From NCBI RefSeq assembly GCF_011421635.1, contig NZ_WTLI01000008.1, positions 62,001-126,000 of the forward strand: a DNA stretch of 64,000 bases, read 5' to 3'. This document shows positions 9,832 to 18,152 of the stretch, in pieces. The notes beneath the pieces are model-generated. The model was given only the letters and a program-made list of their open reading frames with translations, ran no database searches and was not told where the DNA came from. The translations under genes were made by a program, and so were the position numbers. Numbering within the stretch: position 1 is the stretch's first letter; each line of letters begins with the position of its first letter. The DNA is from Paenibacillus turpanensis. Its GTDB lineage: Bacteria > Bacillota > Bacilli > Paenibacillales > YIM-B00363.

Positions 9832-10464
9832 GTGGCAAGGAGAGCGGTTGAACAGGAACTGACAAGAGAGATCATTTTGAATGTAGCACGGGAATTATTT
9901 GTTTCCAAAGGGTATCGTTCGGTTTCGATGCGAAACATTGCTAGTGCTTTGGGTTACAGTCATGGTTCGTTGTACTATCACTTCAAGGAAAAGGCGGAGC
10001 TGTTTTACGCCTTGGTTCAAGAAGATTTTAATCTCTTAATCGGCAAGCAGCGTATGCTGCTCGCGCAAAAGCAAATTAAAGGCTTTGATTTGCTTGAGCT
10101 AATGATGATGGAATTTATCAAATTTGGCTTGGATAACCCACACCATTATGAAACGATGTTCCTCATCCGCGACTGCGAGCTGCAAGGATATTCCCGTTCC
10201 GAACAAGCGGCTAGTATGGATTTATTCTCCTCCTTCGTTCGCTCGGTGCTGGAAGGGCATTCTCGCGAGAAGGAACTGAAATTTATGCTGCCATGGAATT
10301 TATTTATGGCTCTTCATGGATTTATCACGTTTAGTATTCATCATGGTCAGAAGTTTCATGAGGTGGAGAAGCTGGCCAAGGAGCATGTGTTGCTGCTTTC
10401 CCGAAGCATTCAAGCTAGTAATGAAGCCGCTCGAGTGGAAACGCTTCGAATTTTATACGCGTAA
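9832..10464 (+). CDS. TetR family transcriptional regulator
   Basis: 210 residues from a GTG at 9832, eight bases after AAGGAGGG. The ATG at 9808 overlaps a TATAAT sequence and has no ribosome site. The N-terminal helix-turn-helix is typical (ILNVARELFVSKGYRSVSMR and YSHGSLYYHFKEKAELFYAL). The C-terminal ligand domain is helical and diverged, so the effector is unknown. No obvious target operon is adjacent, so it may control itself or distant genes. A hairpin terminator follows. Confidence 0.85.
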   Translation: MARRAVEQELTREIILNVARELFVSKGYRSVSMRNIASALGYSHGSLYYHFKEKAELFYALVQEDFNLLIGKQRMLLAQKQIKGFDLLELMMMEFIKFGLDNPHHYETMFLIRDCELQGYSRSEQAASMDLFSSFVRSVLEGHSREKELKFMLPWNLFMALHGFITFSIHHGQKFHEVEKLAKEHVLLLSRSIQASNEAARVETLRILYA

Positions 10465-10487
10465 AGAGTGTACAAAAAATCGTGCAG

Positions 10488-10521
10488 GAGCTTACGGTAT
10501 TGAAGCCGAAGGCTCTTTTTT
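10488..10521 (+). terminator. Terminator after the TetR gene
   Basis: An imperfect hairpin (GAGCTTACGGT with GCCGAAGGCTC) is followed by six T. Confidence 0.6.
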
Positions 10522-10584
10522 GCATTTGTGAACAAATTGTAGAATAATTCGAAGGCAATTGGCTTACTTTACTAAAGTGACTAT

Positions 10585-10613
10585 GTTACCCTGTAAGGAT
10601 TCTGTGTTATAAT
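10585..10613 (+). promoter_or_regulatory. Candidate extended -10 promoter of the HxlR gene
   Basis: TGTTATAAT (10605-10613) is a perfect extended -10. A weak -35, GTTACC, lies 17 bp upstream. The gene starts 46 bp downstream. Confidence 0.45.
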
Positions 10614-10658
10614 ATAAATAATTTATGTTGTATAGCTAACGGTAAGGAGGGCGGAAAG

Positions 10659-10988
10659 ATGAGCAGCGAATACCAAGGGCACGATTTTCATCTTTGCCCG
10701 AAATTTGAACATGCCTTTGAATTGTTGGGAAAACGGTGGACGGGTCTGATTATTCAAGTGCTCCTGCATGGCAGCCGCCGGTTTAAAGAAATATCGGATA
10801 TGATTCCAGGAATGAGCGACCGAATGCTGTCCGAGCGATTTAAGGAGCTGGAGATCGCCGGGATTGTTACCCGCAAGGTGTATCCCGAAACGCCGGTACG
10901 GATTGAGTACGAGCTAACGGAAAAAGGCAGAGCCCTGCAGCCCGCGATGGACGAAATTCAAAAATGGGCGGATCATTTTCAAGGGTAA
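10659..10988 (+). CDS. HxlR family winged-helix regulator
   Basis: 109 residues, the usual size of the HxlR/HypR/YodB group of small winged-helix regulators, many of which sense electrophiles or disulfide stress through a conserved N-terminal cysteine. That cysteine is present at the start of CPKFEHAFELLGKRWT. The recognition region GSRRFKEISDMIPGMSDRML and the wing around RKVYPETPVRIEYELTEKG are intact. AAGGAGGG precedes the ATG. It stands alone between terminators, so its target gene is not visible. Confidence 0.9.
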   Translation: MSSEYQGHDFHLCPKFEHAFELLGKRWTGLIIQVLLHGSRRFKEISDMIPGMSDRMLSERFKELEIAGIVTRKVYPETPVRIEYELTEKGRALQPAMDEIQKWADHFQG

Positions 10989-11094
10989 GAAAGCCGGTAC
11001 GGCATCCCATGAGGATGAAATAAGATGTGAATATGCATTCATAAAGGCGGTTGCGGGACAGGAGTTCCGCCCGTCTTTTTAAGTTTAAGCATGA

Positions 11095-11131
11095 AAACGG
11101 CCCTGCTCCTTTTTAGGAAGCAGGGCCGTTT
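11095..11131. terminator. Bidirectional terminator between the HxlR gene and the ABC operon
   Basis: A perfect 13 bp stem (AAACGGCCCTGCT with AGCAGGGCCGTTT) is followed by T on both strands. It most clearly ends the leftward ABC transporter operon, whose last stop is at 11144. Confidence 0.85.
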
Positions 11132-11143
11132 CGTCATGATTGA

Positions 11144-12544
11144 TTATTTTACGGTTTTGTTATATGTAGCAATCTTGCTCGTAATTTCTTTTGCTGCATC
11201 TTCCAGTGCGGTCTTTGGATCCTTCTTGCCGCCCAAAGCGTCTTCGATCGCAACCTCAACGAGCTGACGCGCCTCTGGGAATACGCCCATGACGGCACCT
11301 TGTGTCGCTTTGTTCAGCTTTGTAGAGTGGAGCTGATCGACAGCGGTTTTGAACTGAGGATACTTCGTCATATTGTCCTTAACAATTTGCTCGTCGTAAG
11401 CTTTTTTATTGATCGGGAAATAGCCCGTATTAATATGCCATTGTGCCTGAACGGTAGGGGAAGCCAGGTACTGGATAAACTTCCAAGCTGCCTTCTGCTC
11501 GTTCTCCGGCTTGTTGTTGAGAATGTAGTTGCTCGCTCCGCCAACGATTACGCCGCCGTCCTTCGCATCGGACATCCGAGGCAGGAATGCTGTACCCACT
11601 TCGAATTTGCCGCCTACAGCATCCATAAAGCCTTTCAGGGAAGCGGTGGAATCTAAAGTCATGCCGATTTGGCCAGCAGCAAATGCTGCTTTCGTGTCAG
11701 CGGTTTTCCGGCCGAGGTTTTTAGCTACCCCGTCGTCCACCATCTTTTTCCACCAAGTCAGTGTCTTCACACCGGTATCGCTGGCAAGCAGAGACTCTGT
11801 AGCAAGACCGGAACGGCCGTTGCCGTTGTTCACATACTCTGCGCCGCTGTTGGCAAAAAGCTGTTCCATGAACCAGCCATAAATCGCAAAGGAAGCGCCG
11901 GCTTTTCCGTCCGACGTCAGCTTTTTCGCAGCGTCGGCAATTTCATCATATGTCTTTGGCGGGTTTTCCGGGTCGAGGCCGGCCGCTTTGAACATATCTT
12001 TATTGTAATAAAGGATTGGGTTGGACGTGTTAAACGGCATGGAGTACAGCTTGCCGTCAAAAGTATAGTACCCTAGGATGTTTTCCTCCCACTGGGAAAC
12101 ATCGAATTTATCTGCATCAATGAACGTTTGGATCGGTTGAATCGCCTTGGAATCGATCATGAAGCGGCTTCCGATTTCGTACACCTGGATCATGTGCGGT
12201 CCATTCTTGGAATCCATCGATGCTTTGAATTTGTTCAAGCTGTCATCGTAAGTTCCTTGATAGATCGCTTCAACCTGCACGTCTTTGTTGGAACCGTTGA
12301 AATCGGCAACGATTTTGTCTACAGCCTTGCCGAGTTCGCCGCCCATGGAATGCCACCAAACCACTTTAACCGGACCTTCCGAAGCCGGAGCTGTATTTGT
12401 TTCTTTCGCAGCCGGAGTGCTGCTGCCTTCTCCTTTGTCTTTGCCAGTTCCGGAGGATTGCTCGGTGGTGCCGCATGCAGCTGCGAACAGCATAAACAAT
12501 GCCATCAGCAGAGCCATCATGCTTTGCTTCCTTACGTGTTTCAT
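11144..12544 (-). CDS. ugpB: Extracellular solute-binding lipoprotein, UgpB-like
   Basis: 466 residues. A lipoprotein signal peptide ends in FAAAC, so the mature protein should be anchored outside the membrane. The start of the mature domain closely resembles glycerol-3-phosphate binding protein UgpB: WWHSMGGELGKAVD, then MIQVYEIGSRFMIDSKAIQP, PFNTSNPILYYNKDMFKAAG and WHINTGYFPINKKAYD. It should capture glycerol 3-phosphate, its diesters or a related sugar phosphate. It is the last gene of a leftward operon, 83 bp after the second permease; a small hairpin in that gap may tune expression. The transport ATPase is missing here, as is common in Firmicutes that share MsmX. Gene symbol by similarity only. 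Confidence 0.85.
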   Translation of the reverse strand: MKHVRKQSMMALLMALFMLFAAACGTTEQSSGTGKDKGEGSSTPAAKETNTAPASEGPVKVVWWHSMGGELGKAVDKIVADFNGSNKDVQVEAIYQGTYDDSLNKFKASMDSKNGPHMIQVYEIGSRFMIDSKAIQPIQTFIDADKFDVSQWEENILGYYTFDGKLYSMPFNTSNPILYYNKDMFKAAGLDPENPPKTYDEIADAAKKLTSDGKAGASFAIYGWFMEQLFANSGAEYVNNGNGRSGLATESLLASDTGVKTLTWWKKMVDDGVAKNLGRKTADTKAAFAAGQIGMTLDSTASLKGFMDAVGGKFEVGTAFLPRMSDAKDGGVIVGGASNYILNNKPENEQKAAWKFIQYLASPTVQAQWHINTGYFPINKKAYDEQIVKDNMTKYPQFKTAVDQLHSTKLNKATQGAVMGVFPEARQLVEVAIEDALGGKKDPKTALEDAAKEITSKIATYNKTVK

Positions 12545-12627
12545 CCGTTGTTCTCTCCCTTTTCATAGTTTCATAGATTTATCAGAACAAAGCCCGCAGG
12601 CTTGAACTGCAAGAGAAATTGAGCCGT

Positions 12628-13449
12628 CTATCCTTTGAGTGCCCCGGCGGTAATGCCTTGGACAAGCTGCTTAATGCCGAAGCCGAGCAGCAGAAGGGAG
12701 GGCAGCAGTACGAGTGTGACGCCCGCAAGCACGATATTCCACGCCGTAAATTCTTCCCTTTGCAGCATGGTTACCCCGATTTGTACGGTTCGCATCGTTT
12801 CGCTGTTGGTAACGAGCAGCGGCCATAAATACATATTCCATGCGTGAAGAAAAGAATAAACGCCAAGCGTTGCTAGTGCCGGACGGGCCAATGGCAGTAC
12901 GAGCCAAGTAAAGATGCGAAGATGGCCGCAGCCGTCGATTTTGGCGGCTTCAAACAGCTCGCGGGGAAGCTGCAGAAAAAACTGTCGAAGTAAAAAGGTG
13001 CCGAACGCCGTTGCCACAAACGGAATCGTTAACCCTTGATAAGTGTCCAGCCAGCCCCAGGCTTTTATGGTTAAGTAATTGGGAATGATGGTAACTTCCC
13101 ATGGAATCATCATCGTTGAAACAAAGACGGCAAACAACGTATTCCGTCCCGGGAATTGCAAGTGAGAGAATGCGTACGCAGCCATGCTTGCGGTAATGAG
13201 CTGCCCGAACATAATGAACCCGGAAACGATAAAGCTGTTTTGGATAAAGGCAACGATCGGCACGAAATCCATGACATCTATAAAGTTTTGAATATGAAAG
13301 CTCTCCGGCACAAGCGGGGCAGGGAAGCGGTGCGCTTCCTCATTCGTCATGAGCGACGTCGCAAAGGTGAAAAAGAGCGGGTATACAAGCATTGCAGCAA
13401 TGACGGTCAATAGGGTATAGTGAGGCGCTTTTTTCATCGACTTCATCAT
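12628..13449 (-). CDS. ugpE: ABC transporter permease, UgpE/MalG-like
   Basis: 273 residues with six membrane helices. The permease EAA loop is present as ELFEAAKIDGCGHLRIFTWL, the contact site for the transport ATPase. The family is the second permease of carbohydrate importers (MalG/UgpE). Its start overlaps the stop of the preceding permease by four bases (ATGA), so the two are translationally coupled. It should form the channel together with the UgpA-like subunit for the substrate delivered by the neighbouring binding protein. Confidence 0.88.
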   Translation of the reverse strand: MMKSMKKAPHYTLLTVIAAMLVYPLFFTFATSLMTNEEAHRFPAPLVPESFHIQNFIDVMDFVPIVAFIQNSFIVSGFIMFGQLITASMAAYAFSHLQFPGRNTLFAVFVSTMMIPWEVTIIPNYLTIKAWGWLDTYQGLTIPFVATAFGTFLLRQFFLQLPRELFEAAKIDGCGHLRIFTWLVLPLARPALATLGVYSFLHAWNMYLWPLLVTNSETMRTVQIGVTMLQREEFTAWNIVLAGVTLVLLPSLLLLGFGIKQLVQGITAGALKG

Positions 13450-14393
13450 TGATAATGCACCTTCTTTTCCAGCACCTTAAATTGGATTAGTGTAATGATT
13501 AAAATGATTGCAAACAATACGAGCGCCTGCGCACTGCCTGTACCGAACCGGAAGTTCACGAAGGCTTCCTGGTAAATATGATAAACGAATACATCTGTCG
13601 TTCTGGAGGGGCCGCCTTTGGTTAAAATATGAATTTGCCCAAACGACTGGAGCGCGCCAATAACGGACACGATCGCCACAAAAAACAACGTCGGGGAAAG
13701 CAAGGGAATCGTAATATTCCAAAAGGTGCGCAGCGGGTTGGAGCCGTCGATTTTTGCGCTTTCGTAGAGCTCCTCGGGAATCCCTTGAATTCCGCTCAGC
13801 AGGACGATGTAGTTAAAGCCTAGATTCATCCATATCGTCATGGCGGAAACGGCAAAGATCGCGATCGCCGGGTCGGTCAACCAGTTAACCGGCGGAAGGC
13901 CGATCAGGCTGAGCCAATAATTGAAGGAACCGATGCTCGGATGATACAGCAGATTCCAAATGACGGACGCCGTGCTGACCGAAATTGCTAACGGAAGCGA
14001 AAATACGAACTGGAACAGCTTCACGCCCTTGAGCTTGTTATGCGTTAGTGCTGCCATGATTAATGCAATAACGATAGCGGTCGGTACCGTATAAAGTGTA
14101 AATAAGAATGATGCCTTAAGGCTGGTTAAGAAGTGGCTGTCAGTGAACAGCTCCTTGTAATTGTCCAGCCCGGCGAATGCAGCAACCTTTCCTCGGGGGT
14201 CGGTTAACTGAAAGCTTAAATATACGGATTTTAGCATGGGATAAAATAAAAAGATACAAAATAATACAATGGATGGGGCGAGAAATAAATAACCGATCAC
14301 GGTTTCTTTCCACTTCATCACTCTCATGGATGCTCGGGCTTCTTTCGGCCGAATCGTGGACTGCAGGGGCAAATCTTTTTGCGCGGTATTCAT
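13446..14393 (-). CDS. ugpA: ABC transporter permease, UgpA/MalF-like
   Basis: 315 residues. After a hydrophilic tail of about 30 residues come six membrane helices and the EAA loop ELYESAKIDGSNPLRTFWNI. It is the first gene of the ugpA-ugpE-ugpB-like operon. The upstream gap of about 170 bp is shared with a divergent OmpR-type response regulator, which makes that regulator a candidate controller (inference). TTCAGGAGG precedes the ATG. Confidence 0.88.
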   Translation of the reverse strand: MNTAQKDLPLQSTIRPKEARASMRVMKWKETVIGYLFLAPSIVLFCIFLFYPMLKSVYLSFQLTDPRGKVAAFAGLDNYKELFTDSHFLTSLKASFLFTLYTVPTAIVIALIMAALTHNKLKGVKLFQFVFSLPLAISVSTASVIWNLLYHPSIGSFNYWLSLIGLPPVNWLTDPAIAIFAVSAMTIWMNLGFNYIVLLSGIQGIPEELYESAKIDGSNPLRTFWNITIPLLSPTLFFVAIVSVIGALQSFGQIHILTKGGPSRTTDVFVYHIYQEAFVNFRFGTGSAQALVLFAIILIITLIQFKVLEKKVHYQ

Positions 14394-14566
14394 GACGAAA
14401 CCTCCTGAAACAATCTCGTCCTAAATCATAGTCTTCTAGTATTTGGATAATATTAATTGCATGTAAAGCTTTTGTTGAGAAAATCTTTTTGATTCCCCTC
14501 CAAGGAAGGGAAATGAGGTATTTTTGTAGAAGGACTTACAATCGGATCCCTTCCGGGGAGGAAATC

Positions 14567-15265
14567 ATGACAACAGTGTTGCTTGTGGAAGACGATGACA
14601 GTATCGCATTAATGATCCGAGAATTTCTGGAAGGAGAAGGGTATCAAACGATACGAGCGGACAGCGGGCTGGAGGGTCTGCGCGTCTTCTGGGAACGGCA
14701 GCCGGATCTCGTGGTGCTGGATGTGATGCTTCCAGAGATGGATGGCTTAACGTTATGCCAAAAGCTTAGAGAGCGCTCCCATGTTCCGATACTCATGCTC
14801 TCGGCCAAAAATGAAACGAACGATAAGGTGAATGCGCTTCAACAAGGAGCCGATGATTACCTTAGCAAACCGTTCAGTCTAAAGGAGCTGGGAGCAAGAA
14901 TTATGGCGCTGCACCGCCGAGCTAGCCGGACAGGTGATAAAGCAACGCTTGTCAGCGGCACTGCAGTAAGTGATGGTGAGCTTGGGCTTGACGATTCAAG
15001 GCGAATGCTCCTGATCCGCGGCAAAGAAGTGCATGTAACGTATTCGGAGTACGAAATTTTCAAGCAGTTTTGGACCCATCCGGGAAAGGTGTTTTCTCGT
15101 GACGAGCTGTTGAATAAGATAAGAGGCATTGATTCCTTTGTGACGGAACGATCTGTCGACGTGCATATTACGAACCTGCGAAAAAAAGTTGAAGTGGATC
15201 CGAAGGAACCTGTTTATATTAAAACGGTTTGGGGAGCTGGTTATAAATTCGAACGAAAACTGTAA
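14567..15265 (+). CDS. OmpR/PhoB-type response regulator (orphan)
   Basis: 233 residues. The receiver domain has the acidic pair EDD near the start, the phosphorylated aspartate D52 in VVLDVMLPEMDG, and the conserved lysine in LSKPFSLKELGAR. The winged-helix effector domain ends with ERSVDVHITNLRKKV and KTVWGAGYKFE. The ATG at 14567 follows GGGGAGGAA; an in-frame ATG 26 codons earlier has no ribosome site. No histidine kinase is adjacent and a terminator follows immediately, so the partner is elsewhere. It is divergent from the UgpA/E/B operon. Confidence 0.92.
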   Translation: MTTVLLVEDDDSIALMIREFLEGEGYQTIRADSGLEGLRVFWERQPDLVVLDVMLPEMDGLTLCQKLRERSHVPILMLSAKNETNDKVNALQQGADDYLSKPFSLKELGARIMALHRRASRTGDKATLVSGTAVSDGELGLDDSRRMLLIRGKEVHVTYSEYEIFKQFWTHPGKVFSRDELLNKIRGIDSFVTERSVDVHITNLRKKVEVDPKEPVYIKTVWGAGYKFERKL

Positions 15266-15297
15266 AGAGCCTTGGCTTTTTGGCCAAGGCTCTTTAC
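15262..15297. terminator. Terminator after the response regulator
   Basis: A perfect 14 bp stem (TAAAGAGCCTTGGC with GCCAAGGCTCTTTA) starts at the stop codon and can work in both directions, also serving the leftward YjcZ genes. Confidence 0.8.
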
Positions 15298-15305
15298 ATC
15301 ATAAA

Positions 15306-15407
15306 TTAGAATAAAACGGTACGGCTGATGATAACAAGAAGGATGAAAAGCACCAGGATTGTGCCAGTAGAAGTGTAAAGACCAGCTGCGCCTGCTGCGT
15401 ATGCCAT
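15306..15407 (-). CDS. YjcZ family sporulation miniprotein, copy 1
   Basis: 33 residues. A glycine/alanine-rich start (MAYAAGAAG) is followed by the hydrophobic core ILVLFILLVIISRTVLF, the hallmark of YjcZ/YhjR-type sporulation proteins. One membrane helix fills most of the chain. AAGGGGTGAGC lies before the ATG. It is a near copy of the gene 48 bp upstream. In Bacillus such proteins are made during sporulation; the exact role is unknown. Confidence 0.8.
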   Translation of the reverse strand: MAYAAGAAGLYTSTGTILVLFILLVIISRTVLF

Positions 15408-15454
15408 GGAAGCTCACCCCTTTCTATCACCTTGCATTTCGAATGGGACGAAAC

Positions 15455-15562
15455 TTAAGCGCCGAAAAGAACAGTACGGCTGATGATAACGAGAAGGATG
15501 AAAAGCACCAGAATTGCGCCAGTGGAAGTGAAAGCGCCAGTTGCGCCAGCTGCGTATGCCAT
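15455..15562 (-). CDS. YjcZ family sporulation miniprotein, copy 2
   Basis: 35 residues, MAYAAGATGAFTSTGA followed by the same ILVLFILLVIISRTVLF core as copy 1, ending in GA. The ribosome site AAGGGGGTGAGC matches that of the other copy, and the two genes are nearly identical in sequence, showing a tandem duplication. It probably acts as a small membrane protein of the forespore or mother cell. A sporulation promoter upstream could not be assigned with confidence. Confidence 0.8.
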   Translation of the reverse strand: MAYAAGATGAFTSTGAILVLFILLVIISRTVLFGA

Positions 15563-15657
15563 GCGAGCTCACCCCCTTGCGTTGTATCTATAGCACTATA
15601 TGGATGGACGGGCTCATCCGTATAGACGGCTGCCGGGGGTGAGCATAAAATGGGCTG

Positions 15658-16683
15658 TTACTGGGTTTTGAAGGGGCGAAAGAACTCCTTGGGCACATCC
15701 GATTCAAAGCGCATCGATTCGCCGGTAGTCGGATGCTGGAAAGCAAGCACCTTTGCGTGTAGGCCAAGGCGGCCTATTGGACGCTTGCGGGAGCCGTATT
15801 TCTTATCGCCAACGACAGGGTGTCCAATATCCTGCATATGAACGCGGATTTGATTTTTACGTCCGGTTTCAAGCTCTACCTCAAGCAGAGAAAATTCCGA
15901 GCTCGCTTGGAGCGTTTTGAAGCGGGTAACGGCATGCTGCCCGTCCCCGGGGATGCTGCTTGAATACATTAATAACGTCTTGCTTTCCTTAAGCCAGGAG
16001 GTAATTACACCTTCCGGCTTTTTGACTTTTCCTTCGACTAAGGCGATGTATGTCCGTTCTGTCACTGCTTCCTGCCAATTTGTTTGCAGCTTTTCCTTGG
16101 TCTGCTCGTTCTTGGCGAACACCATAACCCCCGAGGTATCGCGGTCCAGCCGGTGCACGACAAAGATGCGGTTCGCCGGGTCTGTTCGGCGTACATATTC
16201 GGTCAACTGGCGATAAGCGGTAATTTCTTTCTCTGTCGCAGAGGCGATGGATAATAAACCCGCATCTTTATGGATAACAAGAAGATCGTCATCCTCATGC
16301 AAAATGCGCACCCCAACCCAGACCATCGGCTCGGCTTTTTTTCCGGTATGGATCGTTACGCTTTGTCCTGGGTGCAGCGGGTGATTATGCTTCGTTACAG
16401 AGCGGCCGTCAACTTCAATTTGTCCTCTTGCGAGCATCGATTTTAAGGTGTTTCGGCCGAAGCGGTTCGCGTGCTCCAATACAAAGGCGAGCAGCTCGGA
16501 GGCTGAAGTCACCTCCCATTGAAGCGTCGTATTCGCTTTGGCCTGCTGCTTAACGGTCGAATCTTGACCTAAACTAGGCTTTCGAGAAGGAACGCGGGTT
16601 TTTATATGATTGGAGGCTTTTCCATTGCTTCGAGCAGGGGTACGGCTTTTCGGATTGCGATTTTTTGAGCTTTTATCGTTCAT
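15658..16683 (-). CDS. RluA family pseudouridine synthase
   Basis: 341 residues. A basic, Ser/Lys-rich tail of about 50 residues precedes an S4 RNA-binding domain (RNTLKSMLARGQIEVDG). The catalytic domain carries the RluA signature HRLDRDTSGVMVFAK with the catalytic aspartate, and the closing segment ETGRKNQIRVHMQDIGHPVV. It isomerises uridine to pseudouridine in rRNA or tRNA; the target is not readable. The long basic tail is unusual and could add RNA affinity. AGGAG lies seven bases before the ATG. Confidence 0.92.
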   Translation of the reverse strand: MNDKSSKNRNPKSRTPARSNGKASNHIKTRVPSRKPSLGQDSTVKQQAKANTTLQWEVTSASELLAFVLEHANRFGRNTLKSMLARGQIEVDGRSVTKHNHPLHPGQSVTIHTGKKAEPMVWVGVRILHEDDDLLVIHKDAGLLSIASATEKEITAYRQLTEYVRRTDPANRIFVVHRLDRDTSGVMVFAKNEQTKEKLQTNWQEAVTERTYIALVEGKVKKPEGVITSWLKESKTLLMYSSSIPGDGQHAVTRFKTLQASSEFSLLEVELETGRKNQIRVHMQDIGHPVVGDKKYGSRKRPIGRLGLHAKVLAFQHPTTGESMRFESDVPKEFFRPFKTQ

Positions 16684-16815
16684 CGGCTCCTAATGGCTCC
16701 CTTAATTTTTTTCTACAATATAACATGCGGATGCGTTCATTCCAAATCCCACTCCTTGTATAAGGGAGAAGTCAATCAACGAATACTGTTAGAAGTTCAG
16801 TTAAGGGGGATAACA

Positions 16816-18051
16816 ATGAATTTGCGTACCGGTACCTTTTTATGGCCGAATACGTTTCCGAATCATCCGGTTTACCCGAGGCTGGCGGAAGACATCGATT
16901 GTGATGTGGTTGTGGTTGGCGCAGGGGAATCGGGCAGCTTGACAGCGTATCGGTTAACCGAGAGCGGCGTTCGCACGGTTCTGATTGACAAAAGGACGGT
17001 GGGTGGCGGAAGCAGCGCGGCCAATACCGGACTTCTTCAGCTGCAAAACGACAAGTCGCTCGCTTCCTGCATTCATTCGTTTGGAGAGGCGCAGGGAGTC
17101 CGGTTTTACGAGCTGACTGCCGAGGCGGTTCAAGAGATCGGACACATTTCCCGTCAACTTTCTATTGATCCGGAATACATCCCGCGCTCGACCTTATATT
17201 TTGCAAGCGGCGCAAATGATGTGACGGCGTTAAAGGATGAGCATAAGCTGTTGATGAAATACGGTTTTCCGGCGGAGTATTGGGATGCAGAAGCCATTTC
17301 GCGGCATTTTTCGTTTCGCAAGGACGGAGCGATTTTTGTTCGGGATGCCGACGCAGAAATCAATCCGTTTAAGTTTGTGAACGGCTTGGTTGATAAGGCC
17401 CATGAAAAGGGGCTGCGCGTCTTTACCGATACCAAGCTTCAAAGGCATCGTTTCAATCAGGATGGGATCGAGCTGTATACTGATGGAGGATACCGCATCC
17501 GAGCAAAAAAGGCGGTATTTGCTTCCGGATACGAGACGCAGGAGATGAAGCGCAATGCGAATGCAGTACTGTTGAGCTGCTACGCTATGGCAACAAAACC
17601 GATTTCTGATTTTCCGGGCTGGTACCAAAGGTCCCTCATATGGGAGACGGCCAGGCCGTATCTATATATACGAACGACGAAGGATAACCGCATTGTAATT
17701 GGCGGCTTGGACGAGCAGACGAGCAACCCGGAGGAACGAGACCGAATGCTCACCCGCAAGAAAGAGCTGTTGTTGGAGGAGCTGGCAAAGCTGTTTCCCA
17801 AAATCGGTGCCCTCGAAGCGGAATACGCGTGGGCAGGAATGTTCGGGACGACGCATGACGGGCTGCCGATGGTCGGGGAGCAGGAGCAGTTTCCTCACTG
17901 TTATTTTGCGTTGGGATATGGAGGCAATGGAACGGTTTATAGCACGATCGTCTCCAAGGTAGTTACCGAGCTTATTGTAAAAGGAACGAGCAAAGATAAA
18001 GAGCTGCTGCAATTTCATCGCCAAAAACGACCGAGTGCTGTTCAGGTGTAG
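16816..18051 (+). CDS. FAD-dependent oxidoreductase (DAO family)
   Basis: 412 residues. The dinucleotide-binding motif VVVGAGESGSLTAYRL sits at about residues 34-50, followed by GGGSSAANTGLLQLQND. Near the end come AGMFGTTHDGLPMVGE and YGGNGTVYS, typical of the D-amino acid oxidase/glycine oxidase superfamily. The substrate is unknown. The ATG at 16816 has AAGGGGG upstream; an earlier in-frame ATG lacks a ribosome site. It stands alone and is divergent from the pseudouridine synthase gene. Confidence 0.85.
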   Translation: MNLRTGTFLWPNTFPNHPVYPRLAEDIDCDVVVVGAGESGSLTAYRLTESGVRTVLIDKRTVGGGSSAANTGLLQLQNDKSLASCIHSFGEAQGVRFYELTAEAVQEIGHISRQLSIDPEYIPRSTLYFASGANDVTALKDEHKLLMKYGFPAEYWDAEAISRHFSFRKDGAIFVRDADAEINPFKFVNGLVDKAHEKGLRVFTDTKLQRHRFNQDGIELYTDGGYRIRAKKAVFASGYETQEMKRNANAVLLSCYAMATKPISDFPGWYQRSLIWETARPYLYIRTTKDNRIVIGGLDEQTSNPEERDRMLTRKKELLLEELAKLFPKIGALEAEYAWAGMFGTTHDGLPMVGEQEQFPHCYFALGYGGNGTVYSTIVSKVVTELIVKGTSKDKELLQFHRQKRPSAVQV

Positions 18052-18086
18052 TGGATATTCCGCTGCGCCTTTTTTGTTGTTAAACA

Positions 18087-18115
18087 TTTACAAATACAAG
18101 AACATATGTTCTAAT
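18087..18115 (+). promoter_or_regulatory. Sigma-A promoter of the GyrI-like gene
   Basis: TTTACA (18087-18092), a 17 bp spacer and TCTAAT (18110-18115). A LexA-type palindrome fills the spacer and overlaps the -10. Confidence 0.6.
18099..18112. promoter_or_regulatory. LexA (DinR) SOS box
   Basis: AGAACATATGTTCT is a perfect 14 bp palindrome with the GAAC-N4-GTTC core of the Firmicute SOS box. It lies between the -35 and -10 of the promoter at 18087-18115, an ideal place to block RNA polymerase until LexA is cleaved after DNA damage. Confidence 0.75.
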
Positions 18116-18152
18116 AGGTGAGGAAAGCAAATTCGTAGATAGGGGATATAAA

